Part shown: positions 43,571 through 51,100 of the stretch, piece after piece
How positions within the stretch are numbered: position 1 is the first letter of the stretch
Layout of the letters: each line of letters begins with the position of its first letter
Source of the DNA: an uncultured Clostridia bacterium
GTDB taxonomy: Bacteria; Bacillota; Clostridia; Oscillospirales; Oscillospiraceae
Direction: 5' to 3'
NCBI GenBank assembly: GCA_930990965.1
Contig: CAKNRQ010000008.1
Location: 1 to 59,218 of the forward strand
Length of the DNA: 59,218 nucleotides
Program-made: the position numbers and the translations under genes
Notes under the pieces: model-generated
What the model was told of the DNA's origin: nothing
What the model saw: the letters and a program-made list of their open reading frames with translations, nothing else
The model's database searches: none

Positions 43571-43599
43571 ATTCTACCACATACCGGCAGGAGCGGCAA
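43571..43599 (-). promoter_or_regulatory. Promoter of the Crp/Fnr regulator gene
   Basis: Minus strand: TTGCCG (43599-43594), 17-nt spacer, TAGAAT (43576-43571). The transcript would begin near 43564, inside the longest open frame, which supports the start at 43529. Confidence 0.6.
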
Positions 43600-43639
43600 T
43601 GGTGATTTATATGTCTCTGCGCCTGACCATTTGCCTTGA

Positions 43640-43675
43640 AAATAAAAATCCGTCAAAGTCATTTGACTTTGACGG
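43640..43675 (-). terminator. Terminator of the tRNA-Pro gene
   Basis: Perfect 12-bp stem CCGTCAAAGTCA / TGACTTTGACGG (43650-43675), 2-nt loop, followed on the minus strand by ATTTTTATTTT. Confidence 0.9.
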
Positions 43676-43678
43676 ATG

Positions 43679-43754
43679 TGGTCGGAGTGGCGAGACTTGA
43701 ACTCGCGGCCTCATGGTCCCGAACCATGCGCGCTACCATCTGCGCTACACCCCG
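43679..43754 (-). tRNA. tRNA-Pro (anticodon CGG)
   Basis: Minus-strand cloverleaf of 76 nt including encoded CCA. Acceptor CGGGGTG pairs with CACTCCG (one G-T), the anticodon stem CATGG/CCATG holds loop TTCGGGA with anticodon CGG, and the T arm carries GTTCAAGTC. It reads CCG codons. A consensus promoter lies directly upstream (43768-43796) and a strong terminator follows. Confidence 0.96.
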
Positions 43755-43767
43755 AAACGGCCTTATC

Positions 43768-43796
43768 ATTATAAGGGCTCAGAGGGCGCTTGTCAA
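43768..43796 (-). promoter_or_regulatory. Consensus promoter of the tRNA-Pro gene
   Basis: Minus strand: perfect TTGACA (43796-43791), 17-nt spacer, perfect TATAAT (43773-43768), 14 nt before the tRNA 5' end. Confidence 0.88.
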
Positions 43797-43863
43797 GCAG
43801 TTATTTAAAAAGATTCGTGCGGCCGTATGTATAAGCCCGTCCCGGGCAAAATATACTCTTGAT

Positions 43864-44748
43864 ATGAAGGCCGAACATACGAAAAACTTAAAAGTTCTCT
43901 GTGCCGCCGCAGTGTTCATATTGCTGACTGCCATCAAGCTGCTGTTCCCGGAGCAGACGGAGCAGGCGCGGGCACAGCTACGCGAGGTGATATCCAGCGA
44001 TGCGGACTATATGGCGGTGTTCCAGGACCTCGGCGAAACTCTGGCAGGCGACGAAGAGGTGAGGGAGGCGTTCCTGCGTCTCACCGGACGGTATGACGAG
44101 GGTGACACCAAGCCCGTACAGTACTCCCCGACCACGATTAACGACTTGCTGGAGGAACAGGCCGCCCTGCTGCCGAAGTCTGAGCCGGAGAACACGGCCG
44201 AGCCAACGCCGCCTGAGCCCACACCAGAGCCGACGCCTGAACCGACTCCGGAGCCGACCGAAGAGCCGGTGCCGGAGGCTGTCACGTCTTTTTTGGAGGC
44301 CCAGGCCCAGTTCTCTGACTACGCGGTGCCGTCGAATGTGAGCTACAGTTATCCTGAGCTGCCCTTTGACTATGTGAGCCCGGTCAGTGATATGACGAGC
44401 AGTGGCTTCGGCTATAGGATGCATCCGCTGCGAAACGAGGTGCTCTTTCACTATGGCACTGATTTTGCGGCCTGGACCGGCACGCAGATTCTGGCTTTTG
44501 CGGACGGGACTGTGGGGATGGTCGGCTGGGACGCTGGCTTTGGCAACTATATAATAGTCCAGCACGCCGGAGGCTGGCGCACGCTTTATGCGCACTGCTC
44601 TGCCGTGTATGTGACCGGAGGGGACACCGTGACGGCCGGGGAGTGCATAGGTCTGGTCGGCGCCACGGGCAATGTCACCGGGCCGCACCTGCACCTGGAA
44701 CTCACCTGCGACGGGGTTTACTACAACCCAGAGTTTTACCTCTCATGA
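43864..44748 (+). CDS. M23-domain membrane protein, SpoIVFA-like
   Basis: 294 residues. One N-terminal membrane helix (about 9-27), a helical stretch, a (Glu-Pro-Thr-Pro)n linker (about 118-138) and a C-terminal LytM/M23 domain with HYGTDFAAW, YAHCSAVYV and HLHLELTCDG. The zinc ligands (H and D in HYGTD, H in HLH) appear present, so peptidase activity is possible, unlike many regulatory LytM domains. The next gene is a SpoIVFB-type protease overlapping by four bases, which matches the spoIVFA-spoIVFB order. The ATG at 43864 lacks a ribosome site and follows TATACT by 6 nt; the longer frame runs through the tRNA gene. Confidence 0.8.
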   Translation: MKAEHTKNLKVLCAAAVFILLTAIKLLFPEQTEQARAQLREVISSDADYMAVFQDLGETLAGDEEVREAFLRLTGRYDEGDTKPVQYSPTTINDLLEEQAALLPKSEPENTAEPTPPEPTPEPTPEPTPEPTEEPVPEAVTSFLEAQAQFSDYAVPSNVSYSYPELPFDYVSPVSDMTSSGFGYRMHPLRNEVLFHYGTDFAAWTGTQILAFADGTVGMVGWDAGFGNYIIVQHAGGWRTLYAHCSAVYVTGGDTVTAGECIGLVGATGNVTGPHLHLELTCDGVYYNPEFYLS

Positions 44749-45302
44749 TGCACAGAAGATTCAAAGTTAAAATAAGCGCCGGGGGCGCCGTGCTGCTCGC
44801 GGCGCTCTACTTCTTGCTGGACACGGACGAGCTGGCTGCACTGCTGCTGGCTGCAGTGACGCACGAGCTGGGCCACCTCGTTGCCATCAGGCTGACGGGC
44901 GGGAGAGTAAAATCGCTGACAGCGAACATAACGGGTGCTGTGATAGAGCGCGACGCCCAGGCGGGCAGCCTGTCCGAGCTGGTGTGCGCCCTTTCAGGAC
45001 CGGCAGCGGGGCTCATATGGGCCGCCCTTGCGGCGGGCTTGGGTTCCTTCATTGGACTGGATATGCTTTTGCTGTCAGCCGGTATGAGTCTCGTGCTCAG
45101 CGGTTTCAACCTGCTTCCGGCGTTGCCGCTGGACGGAGGCCGGGCGCTCGAGTGTGCCGTTGGCCGCCGGGCAACGCTGCTCTGCTCGCTGGTGACGGCT
45201 GCACTGGTGCTGCTCTTTGGCGCCATACTGGCTGCCAGCGGGGGAGGAATCGCGCTTTTAATAGCCGGTGGAGCGCTCATGGTACAACAAGCGCACTTGT
45301 AA
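44745..45302 (+). CDS. M50-family intramembrane metalloprotease, SpoIVFB-like
   Basis: 185 residues, four to six membrane helices. Zinc site H40-E41-H44 in VTHELGHLVA and the third ligand aspartate in LPALPLDGGRALE. The length lacks the C-terminal CBS domain of B. subtilis SpoIVFB, as in many clostridia. SpoIVFB cleaves pro-sigma-K in the mother cell and is inhibited by SpoIVFA/BofA. Translation is coupled to the upstream M23 gene (ATGATG, two possible starts three bases apart). A role in sporulation is inferred from gene order. Confidence 0.85.
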   Translation: MMHRRFKVKISAGGAVLLAALYFLLDTDELAALLLAAVTHELGHLVAIRLTGGRVKSLTANITGAVIERDAQAGSLSELVCALSGPAAGLIWAALAAGLGSFIGLDMLLLSAGMSLVLSGFNLLPALPLDGGRALECAVGRRATLLCSLVTAALVLLFGAILAASGGGIALLIAGGALMVQQAHL

Positions 45303-45356
45303 ATTTGGGCAGGATAGTATATACTGACCGCGTAACTTTTGAAACGGGGTCATTAC

Positions 45357-47195
45357 ATGGACAAACGCTTAGAAAGAATACTCCCTAATGTGCAAAAGCC
45401 CGCCAGATACACAGGCGGTGAGCTCAATGAAATAATCAAGGACAAGAGTGAAGTCAAGCTGCGCATGGCCTTCTGCTTCCCGGACGTGTACGAAATAGGC
45501 ATGTCCAACCTCGGCATGCGCATACTCTACGGAGTTATCAACAACGAGCCGGACATCTGGTGCGAACGTGTGTTTGCGCCCTGGGGCGACATGGCCGAGG
45601 CCATGCGCGAGAACAAAATGCTCCTATATGCGCTTGAAAGCGGAGACCCGGTGAGCGAGTTCGACGTGCTTGGCTTCTCCATAGGCTACGAAATGGCCTA
45701 CTGTACCGTGCTGGACATGCTCGACATGGCGGGAATCCCGCTCAGAAGCGCGGACAGACCCGGCCTGACGCCGCTGGTGTTCGCGGGGGGCACAAGCTGC
45801 TGCAACCCCGAGCCGATGGCGCCGTTCATGGACCTGATGGTCCTCGGCGAAGGCGAGGAAGTGGACGTTGAGGTCTTGCGCCTGTTCCAGAGGGCCCGCG
45901 ACGAGGGCTGGAGCAAGCACGACTTTCTGCTCGAAGCCGCAAAGATACAGGGCGTCTACGTGCCAAGCCTCTACGAGCCGGTCTACAACGCAGACGGCAC
46001 CCTCGCCGAGATGCGCTGCCTGCCCGGCGCGCCGGAAAAGGTCACGAAGCGCATTATATCCGACCTGGACAGCGTGTATTACCCCACAAACCCCATCGTA
46101 CCCAGCACGGAGATAGTCCACGACCGCGTGAATGTGGAGCTCTTCCGAGGCTGCGTGCGCGGCTGCCGCTTCTGCCAGGCGGGGTACGTGTACCGCCCCA
46201 TACGCGCGAAGAAGCCGGAGACTGTCATACGCCAGGGCATAGAGTCTATCAGGAACACGGGCTCGCAGGAGGCGACGCTGCTGAGCCTATCCAGCAGCGA
46301 CTACCGGCACTTGCCGGAGGCCTGTGACGGACTCCTTGACTGGTGCGAGCCCCGCAACGTCTCGCTCTCTCTACCCAGCCTGAGAGCTGACAACTTCTCC
46401 ATGGAACTCATGAGCCGCCTGCAAAAGGTGCGCCGCGGCGGCCTGACCTTCGCGCCTGAAGCGGGAACACAGCGTCTGCGCGACGTCATAAACAAGAACG
46501 TCACCGAGGATGACCTGCTGAATACCTGCCGCATAGCCTTTGAGGGTGGCTGGAACGGCATTAAGCTCTATTTCATGCTGGGCCTGCCCACGGAGACGGA
46601 CGAGGACGTCGTGGGCATAGCCGACCTCGCCGCCCAGGTGCTCCACGTCTGGCGCGAGAGCTCGCCCAACAAGCAGCGCGGCGTGCGCATAACCGTGTCC
46701 ACAAGCTGCTTCGTGCCAAAGCCGCACAGCCCGTTCCAGTGGGAGGCACAGGTTACGCGCAGCGAGTATAAGCGCCGCGTAAACCTGCTACGCGACTCCA
46801 TTACCGCCAAGAATGTCACATATAACTGGCATGACCCGGATACGAGCTTTATAGAAGCCGTGCTCAGCCGCGGTGACAGGCGTGTCGGTGACGCGATAGA
46901 GGCCGCCTGGCGGCGCGGCGCACGCATGGAGGCATGGAGTGACTACTTCAACTTCAAGCGTTGGATGGATGCCTTTGACGAATGTGGCGTTGACCCGGAC
47001 TTCTACGCCACGCGCGAGCGCTCAGAGGACGAGGTCCTACCTTGGTGCCGCATAGACATGGGTGTGAGGACAAGCCTGCTGCTGCGCGAAAAGCACAGGG
47101 CGTATGCCGCCGAGCTCAGCCCCGACTGCCGCGTGGCCTGCTCTGCCTGCGGGGCGCAGAGCCTACTTCCCAAGGGGGTGAAGTGCGATGGATAA
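45357..47195 (+). CDS. TIGR03960-family radical SAM protein
   Basis: 612 residues. An N-terminal B12-binding-like domain (MAFCFPDVYEIGMSNLGMR) precedes a radical SAM core with cluster motif CVRGCRFC (C-x3-C-x2-C, near residues 265-272). LSLPSLRADNFS, RRGGLTFAPEAGTQRLRDVINK and a C-terminal CxxC-type ending (CSACGAQ) follow. Function unestablished. The partner DUF2344 protein is encoded directly downstream with an 8-base overlap; in other genomes the two are fused. GGGGT precedes the ATG at 45357. Confidence 0.9.
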   Translation: MDKRLERILPNVQKPARYTGGELNEIIKDKSEVKLRMAFCFPDVYEIGMSNLGMRILYGVINNEPDIWCERVFAPWGDMAEAMRENKMLLYALESGDPVSEFDVLGFSIGYEMAYCTVLDMLDMAGIPLRSADRPGLTPLVFAGGTSCCNPEPMAPFMDLMVLGEGEEVDVEVLRLFQRARDEGWSKHDFLLEAAKIQGVYVPSLYEPVYNADGTLAEMRCLPGAPEKVTKRIISDLDSVYYPTNPIVPSTEIVHDRVNVELFRGCVRGCRFCQAGYVYRPIRAKKPETVIRQGIESIRNTGSQEATLLSLSSSDYRHLPEACDGLLDWCEPRNVSLSLPSLRADNFSMELMSRLQKVRRGGLTFAPEAGTQRLRDVINKNVTEDDLLNTCRIAFEGGWNGIKLYFMLGLPTETDEDVVGIADLAAQVLHVWRESSPNKQRGVRITVSTSCFVPKPHSPFQWEAQVTRSEYKRRVNLLRDSITAKNVTYNWHDPDTSFIEAVLSRGDRRVGDAIEAAWRRGARMEAWSDYFNFKRWMDAFDECGVDPDFYATRERSEDEVLPWCRIDMGVRTSLLLREKHRAYAAELSPDCRVACSACGAQSLLPKGVKCDG

Positions 47196-47847
47196 ACTGC
47201 GTTTGCGTTTTGAAAAGACCGGCAAGGCCGCGTACATAAGCCACCTCGACCTCATGCGTGTGGTGCAGCGCATCTTCCTGCGCGCCGAGACCCCGCTCAG
47301 ATATTCCGAGGGTTTTAACCCGCACGCGCTCATATCTATCTGCCTGCCCCTTTCAGTGGGGACAGAGAGCCTGTGCGAGCTCATGGACTTCCGCGTGAAG
47401 CGGGATATAGATATAGCGGCCCTGCCGGAAAAGCTCAACTCCACCTCGCCCGAGGGTATACGCTTCCTGGAGTGCTACGAGCCCGAGCGCAAGGCGAGCG
47501 GTATCAAGTGGCTGCGCATTGAGGGGCGTTTCGACTATGACCATGTCAGCGGAGAGAATATAGTCCAGCCGCTGCTGGCCTTTTTCAGGCGTGAGAGCAT
47601 ACCGGTCAAACGCCGCACTAAGAGGGGCGAGGGAGTGTTGGAGCTCGCCGGAAACGTAAGGGATTTTGAGTGCGAACCCACGCAGGACGGGCTCCGCATC
47701 AAGTGCGTAATATCCGCGCAGGAGCCCACAGTAAACCCGGACCTCTTAATACATGCGCTGGAGCAGCTTAGTCCGGAGCTCAAGCCGGACTTTGCCAAGT
47801 TCAGGCGGGTCGAGATCTACGACGCAGACATGGGGGTGTTCCGTTGA
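47188..47847 (+). CDS. TIGR03936 / DUF2344 radical-SAM-associated protein
   Basis: 219 residues beginning LRLRFEKTGKAAYISHLDLM, with TPLRYSEGFNPHA and LPLSVGTES, the family signature. Cytosolic partner of the TIGR03960 radical SAM enzyme; the pair is widespread in Firmicutes and proposed to act on RNA or ribosomes, but this is unproven. The start lies inside the end of the upstream gene behind AAGGGGGTG, implying translational coupling. Confidence 0.88.
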   Translation: MDKLRLRFEKTGKAAYISHLDLMRVVQRIFLRAETPLRYSEGFNPHALISICLPLSVGTESLCELMDFRVKRDIDIAALPEKLNSTSPEGIRFLECYEPERKASGIKWLRIEGRFDYDHVSGENIVQPLLAFFRRESIPVKRRTKRGEGVLELAGNVRDFECEPTQDGLRIKCVISAQEPTVNPDLLIHALEQLSPELKPDFAKFRRVEIYDADMGVFR

Positions 47848-48308
47848 GCGATGAAGTTTTCATGCGCGAGGCGGTGCGCCTCTCGCGCGAAGCTGTTCTC
47901 CACGGCAACGAGCCCTTCGGCGCCGTGCTGGTGAAAGACGGCAAAATAGTTTGCCGCAATGAAAACCAGATATATACGGCTCATGACCACACCGAGCATG
48001 CGGAAATCGGCCTCATACGCCGCTTTACCCGTGAGACAGGCATTACCGATTTGAGCGAGTACACGCTCTATACGAGCTGCGAGCCCTGTTTCATGTGTTC
48101 CGGCGCTATGGTCTGGGCCAAACTCGGGCGGCTCGTCTACGGGGCGAGCGATATTGACCTCTGCGCGCTGCTCGGAGTACAGGGCAGTGAGTGCAGCCGT
48201 ATTGTATTTGAAAGTTCAGGCGCAAACATCTCTGTAACCCTAGGCGCATGCCGTGAAGCGGCGCTGGAAGTGCTCAAGGAGTACTTCGCCGCGCACGGCA
48301 AAAACTAA
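47844..48308 (+). CDS. Nucleoside deaminase (CMP/dCMP-type zinc deaminase)
   Basis: 154 residues. Zinc motifs HAE (H52, E54) and PCFMC (C82, C85) of the cytidine/deoxycytidylate deaminase superfamily. The length and the CALLGVQGSECS segment resemble guanine deaminase/GuaD-like and general nucleoside deaminases more than TadA. I use the TTG at 47844 behind GGGGGTG, overlapping the upstream stop by four bases; the next ATG is seven codons in. Likely a purine or pyrimidine salvage enzyme. Confidence 0.82.
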   Translation: MSDEVFMREAVRLSREAVLHGNEPFGAVLVKDGKIVCRNENQIYTAHDHTEHAEIGLIRRFTRETGITDLSEYTLYTSCEPCFMCSGAMVWAKLGRLVYGASDIDLCALLGVQGSECSRIVFESSGANISVTLGACREAALEVLKEYFAAHGKN

Positions 48309-48326
48309 AGGACAGGAGTAATGAAC

Positions 48327-48851
48327 ATGAGTGCTGGTATCAATGCATCAAGGCGGGCAATTATCAGACTTCTCGGCACAGAGGGTGTGGGTATGTCTGA
48401 AATTCTGTACCTGCTGTCCGAGTTCGCCGCCAGAGGTGGCGCGGGCGGCGCGGTGCCGGGCGGCTGCTGCATCCGGATGAAGGGCATAGAACTCTACATA
48501 CTGGAGACACACTTCTCAGATTTTGACGTTGCCGTTCCGGAAGCAGACATGTGGTATCTGGTCGTGGCGGCCGACGACGGGCCGATGGACCTCGACGAGC
48601 TCCTGCCGGGCAAGGATTTGAAGTTTAAGGGTGTATTTTTCAACAAATGCGACCTCATCGACTACGACGACGAACTTATTGAGCTGGTGCAGATTGATAC
48701 CTGCCGTCAGCTCTATAATAGCGATGTGCCATACGATAACCTCAAATTTATAGCCGGCTCCGCACGTGCCGCCGTCTATGGGCAGATTGAAGCCGGCATC
48801 TCGGCCCTGGAAGAGCTTCTAAAGGACATAGTGGCAAATCTTCCGTGGTAA
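48327..48851 (+). CDS. Degenerate EF-Tu-like G-domain protein
   Basis: 174 residues that follow the whole EF-Tu G domain in order. IIRLLGTEGVGMSEILYLL (14-30) stands where EF-Tu has its GHVDHGKT P-loop. IELYILETHFSDFD replaces the DCPGH switch II. WYLVVAADDGPM equals the LVVSAADGPM strand, VFFNKCDLIDYDDELIELVQID the NKCD motif with following helix, FIAGSARAAVYG the G5 loop, and LLKDIVANLPW the final helix. The P-loop lysine and catalytic histidine are gone, and the switch I region is compressed to a Gly-rich stretch. Domains 2 and 3 are missing. GTP hydrolysis is unlikely, though guanine contact through NKCD may persist. AGGAG stands 8 nt before the ATG at 48327. Confidence 0.72.
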   Translation: MSAGINASRRAIIRLLGTEGVGMSEILYLLSEFAARGGAGGAVPGGCCIRMKGIELYILETHFSDFDVAVPEADMWYLVVAADDGPMDLDELLPGKDLKFKGVFFNKCDLIDYDDELIELVQIDTCRQLYNSDVPYDNLKFIAGSARAAVYGQIEAGISALEELLKDIVANLPW

Positions 48852-48869
48852 ACACTAAGTGAACAGCAA

Positions 48870-48899
48870 TGAGGCCCGCCGTACGGCGGGCCTCTTCCA
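48870..48899 (+). terminator. Terminator after the EF-Tu-like gene
   Basis: GAGGCCCGCC / GGCGGGCCTC stem with a GTAC centre, followed by TTCC. The T-tract is short. It may also serve the convergent VWA gene. Confidence 0.75.
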
Positions 48900-48914
48900 A
48901 TTCGGCTTGCTTGT

Positions 48915-50297
48915 TTACAGGGTTACTTCTGCCTCGCAGCAGCGGTAATCGGTGTCGATATAGTGGGCGATAAAACGCATCTTAAACTGGCGGTCGCCGC
49001 ACATGGCGCCGACAGGCTCGCCGTTTTCAGCCAGGCTTTCCGGGACCACGAATTTGATGCACCTGACCAGCACGTCACGGCAGGAGGGCTGGGTGTGCGC
49101 AGGGATGGCTACAGTTTTCATGCCGCGCTGGTATTCCATGCCCTCACCGTCAACCTCAGTCAGTATTGCAGCCAGGGCCACGCGCTTGCCGGGGCAGACG
49201 TTCTTAATTGTCACATCGGCTTGAATGATGCGTCCGAGCGATTCTAGTTCGACATTGCCAAGGTCCACGAGCACAGAGTCGGAACAGCCGGAGACCGCCA
49301 AGTCAACTGGCACAGGGCACTCTTCCGGGTTCACGACAATGCCGCAGTTCACTTCGACAGTGGGAGCGGGGAAGACCACAACATTGCCCTCGCTGTCAGA
49401 GTAGGTGATTGACTCGTTTACCAGTTTCGTGCCGGGGTTCTGAGACGTGTGCCGGATATAGAACTCAAGCAGCGCGCTTTCGCTGGCAGATACGCCGAGT
49501 TCAGGTATCGTCCAGCGCAGCGTGCGGCTGTCCGTCATGGTGGCAGTGCCACGGTCGGGAGTAACAATACTGGTTATCACGAAGTCGGAGGCCACCTTTT
49601 CGTCTATCACGATGTTGGTGGCACCGGTTTTGGAGATGTTTTCAGCCAGTTCTTTGAACAGCTCTTCAAGCTCGGCAGAATCCGGGGTGACGGCCACGTG
49701 CGTGGCTGACGGGTCGCTGGCCCACTCTTCAAGTGTGGGGACGTCAATGCCGTCAGAGCCGATTAGGCCGATGCAGTAGATTATGACGCCCTGGGCTTTA
49801 GCCTGCGCGGCAATCGGAGCAGGCGGGCCTCCGGCCGTGGTCTTACCGTCGGTGAACATTACAATTACTCTTGCGTTGCTTGAGTTGGGGTCAAATAGAC
49901 CGAGCGCCTTGGTGAAGGCGTCGGCGTGATTGGTGTTGCCGAGCGCTACCAGGGCGTCAACGGCGTTTTTAAGCGCATCGACGGAAGTGATGAGCTGCGT
50001 ATTGTCCATTGCCGTATCGGCAAAACTGACTATGCCTATACGGCTGCCGGAGCCTATCTGCCCGCTGGCGGTGCCACCGGTGGACTCGGCGATGATGTCG
50101 ATAAAGGTCTTGGCGCCGGTTTTCATGTTGGAAAGCGGCGTGCCCGTCATGCTGCCGGAGCGGTCGAGCACGAGGACGATATCGGTTGGATTAGTTATAA
50201 TATCGGGCGCTGCGGTGAGCGCAAGCGTTACACGCAGCGATCCGTCACAGTCTATACTGTTGAGATTTATAAGCTTGTTGGAATTAGTAACACCCAT
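48915..50297 (-). CDS. VWA-domain protein without signal peptide
   Basis: 460 residues. A von Willebrand factor A domain (about 38-220) with a complete MIDAS: DRSGSMTG (D45, S47, S49), a threonine near GNTNHADAF and the aspartate in MFTDGKT. Two beta-sandwich regions follow, the second cysteine-rich (SGCSDSVLVDLG, KNVCPGKRVAL, YRCCEAEVTL). No signal peptide, anchor or sorting motif is seen. I start at the ATG at 50297 behind GGGAGGA. Such cytosol-made, Cys-rich proteins can end up in spore coats or phage-like assemblies, but the function here is unknown. CATATACT upstream resembles a sporulation-sigma -10 box. Confidence 0.8.
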   Translation of the reverse strand: MGVTNSNKLINLNSIDCDGSLRVTLALTAAPDIITNPTDIVLVLDRSGSMTGTPLSNMKTGAKTFIDIIAESTGGTASGQIGSGSRIGIVSFADTAMDNTQLITSVDALKNAVDALVALGNTNHADAFTKALGLFDPNSSNARVIVMFTDGKTTAGGPPAPIAAQAKAQGVIIYCIGLIGSDGIDVPTLEEWASDPSATHVAVTPDSAELEELFKELAENISKTGATNIVIDEKVASDFVITSIVTPDRGTATMTDSRTLRWTIPELGVSASESALLEFYIRHTSQNPGTKLVNESITYSDSEGNVVVFPAPTVEVNCGIVVNPEECPVPVDLAVSGCSDSVLVDLGNVELESLGRIIQADVTIKNVCPGKRVALAAILTEVDGEGMEYQRGMKTVAIPAHTQPSCRDVLVRCIKFVVPESLAENGEPVGAMCGDRQFKMRFIAHYIDTDYRCCEAEVTL

Positions 50298-50542
50298 TTG
50301 TGTGTTCCTCCCTCTGGGGCGATGCCCCGAGAACAGTATATGTCCTTGTGACAGCTTTTGACCCGGTAACAGAATTACACTGAGGTTACGCAACCGGAAG
50401 CAAATCTCAGCAGCAAACTTAATGCGTGCCTGGCGCGCCTCAGATGTTAAAAAAGATTCTGAAGTTGAAGCTTTGATCGCAACACATGGATAAAAAACCT
50501 TACTTTATAGATGAGGGACCTCAAGAGGAAAGGAGCGTGCTC

Positions 50543-51100
50543 ATGGACGACAGGGAAATCATCGAGCTTTTCAACCGGCGTTCAGAGCGTGCCCTGGACG
50601 AGTGCCGGGCCAGATACGGCTCATATCTGCGCCGGGTAGCGCTGAACATAACCGGATCCGTACGCGACGCAGAGGAGTGCGAAGCGGATGTGTACCTGGC
50701 CGCCTGGAAAGCCATACCGCCGGAAAAGCCGAGATCGCTCGGAGCCTGGCTGGCGCGCTGCGCAAGAAACACTGCCCTGGGTAGGCTCGAACACAACACT
50801 GCCGCCAAACGCGGCTGCGGGGAGGTGGAGGCAGTCCTGGAGGAACTCTCGGAGTGCGTACCGGCGCCTGGAAGCGTGGGGGAGCGCCTGGACGCCGATG
50901 AACTGGCACGGGCTGTTGATTCGTTCGTGCTTGAGCAGGATGCCAGGACAAGGCGTGTGTTCGTGCAGCGCTGTTTCGACTGTGATACCGTGCCGGATAT
51001 AGCCAGGCAAAACGGGATGACAGAACAAGCCGTGCGCTCGCTGCTCCACAGGACGCGCAGAAAATTGCGCGCTTATCTCGAAAGCGAGGAGCTAATATGA
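50543..51100 (+). CDS. ECF-type RNA polymerase sigma factor
   Basis: 185 residues. Region 2 (about 15-80; YLRRVALNITGSVRDAEECEADVYLAAW) and region 4 (about 125-180; DARTRRVFVQRCF, DIARQNGMTEQAVRSLLHRTRRKLRAYL) of sigma-70 family ECF factors. The ATG at 50543 follows GAAAGGAG at 8-nt spacing; the frame extends 19 codons further. The next gene starts inside its stop (ATGA) and encodes a single-pass membrane protein, the typical place of an anti-sigma factor. Confidence 0.88.
   Translation: MDDREIIELFNRRSERALDECRARYGSYLRRVALNITGSVRDAEECEADVYLAAWKAIPPEKPRSLGAWLARCARNTALGRLEHNTAAKRGCGEVEAVLEELSECVPAPGSVGERLDADELARAVDSFVLEQDARTRRVFVQRCFDCDTVPDIARQNGMTEQAVRSLLHRTRRKLRAYLESEELI

Noticed and set aside
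43636-43863. Upstream extension of the M23 gene through the tRNA-Pro region
   Set aside because: The tRNA gene with its own promoter and terminator occupies this stretch on the other strand, and the encoded residues resemble no SpoIVFA N-terminus.
44222-44270. Short tandem repeat in DNA (GAGCCGACGCCTGA-like) as a repeat element
   Set aside because: It simply encodes the Glu-Pro-Thr-Pro linker of the M23 protein, with codon variation between units.
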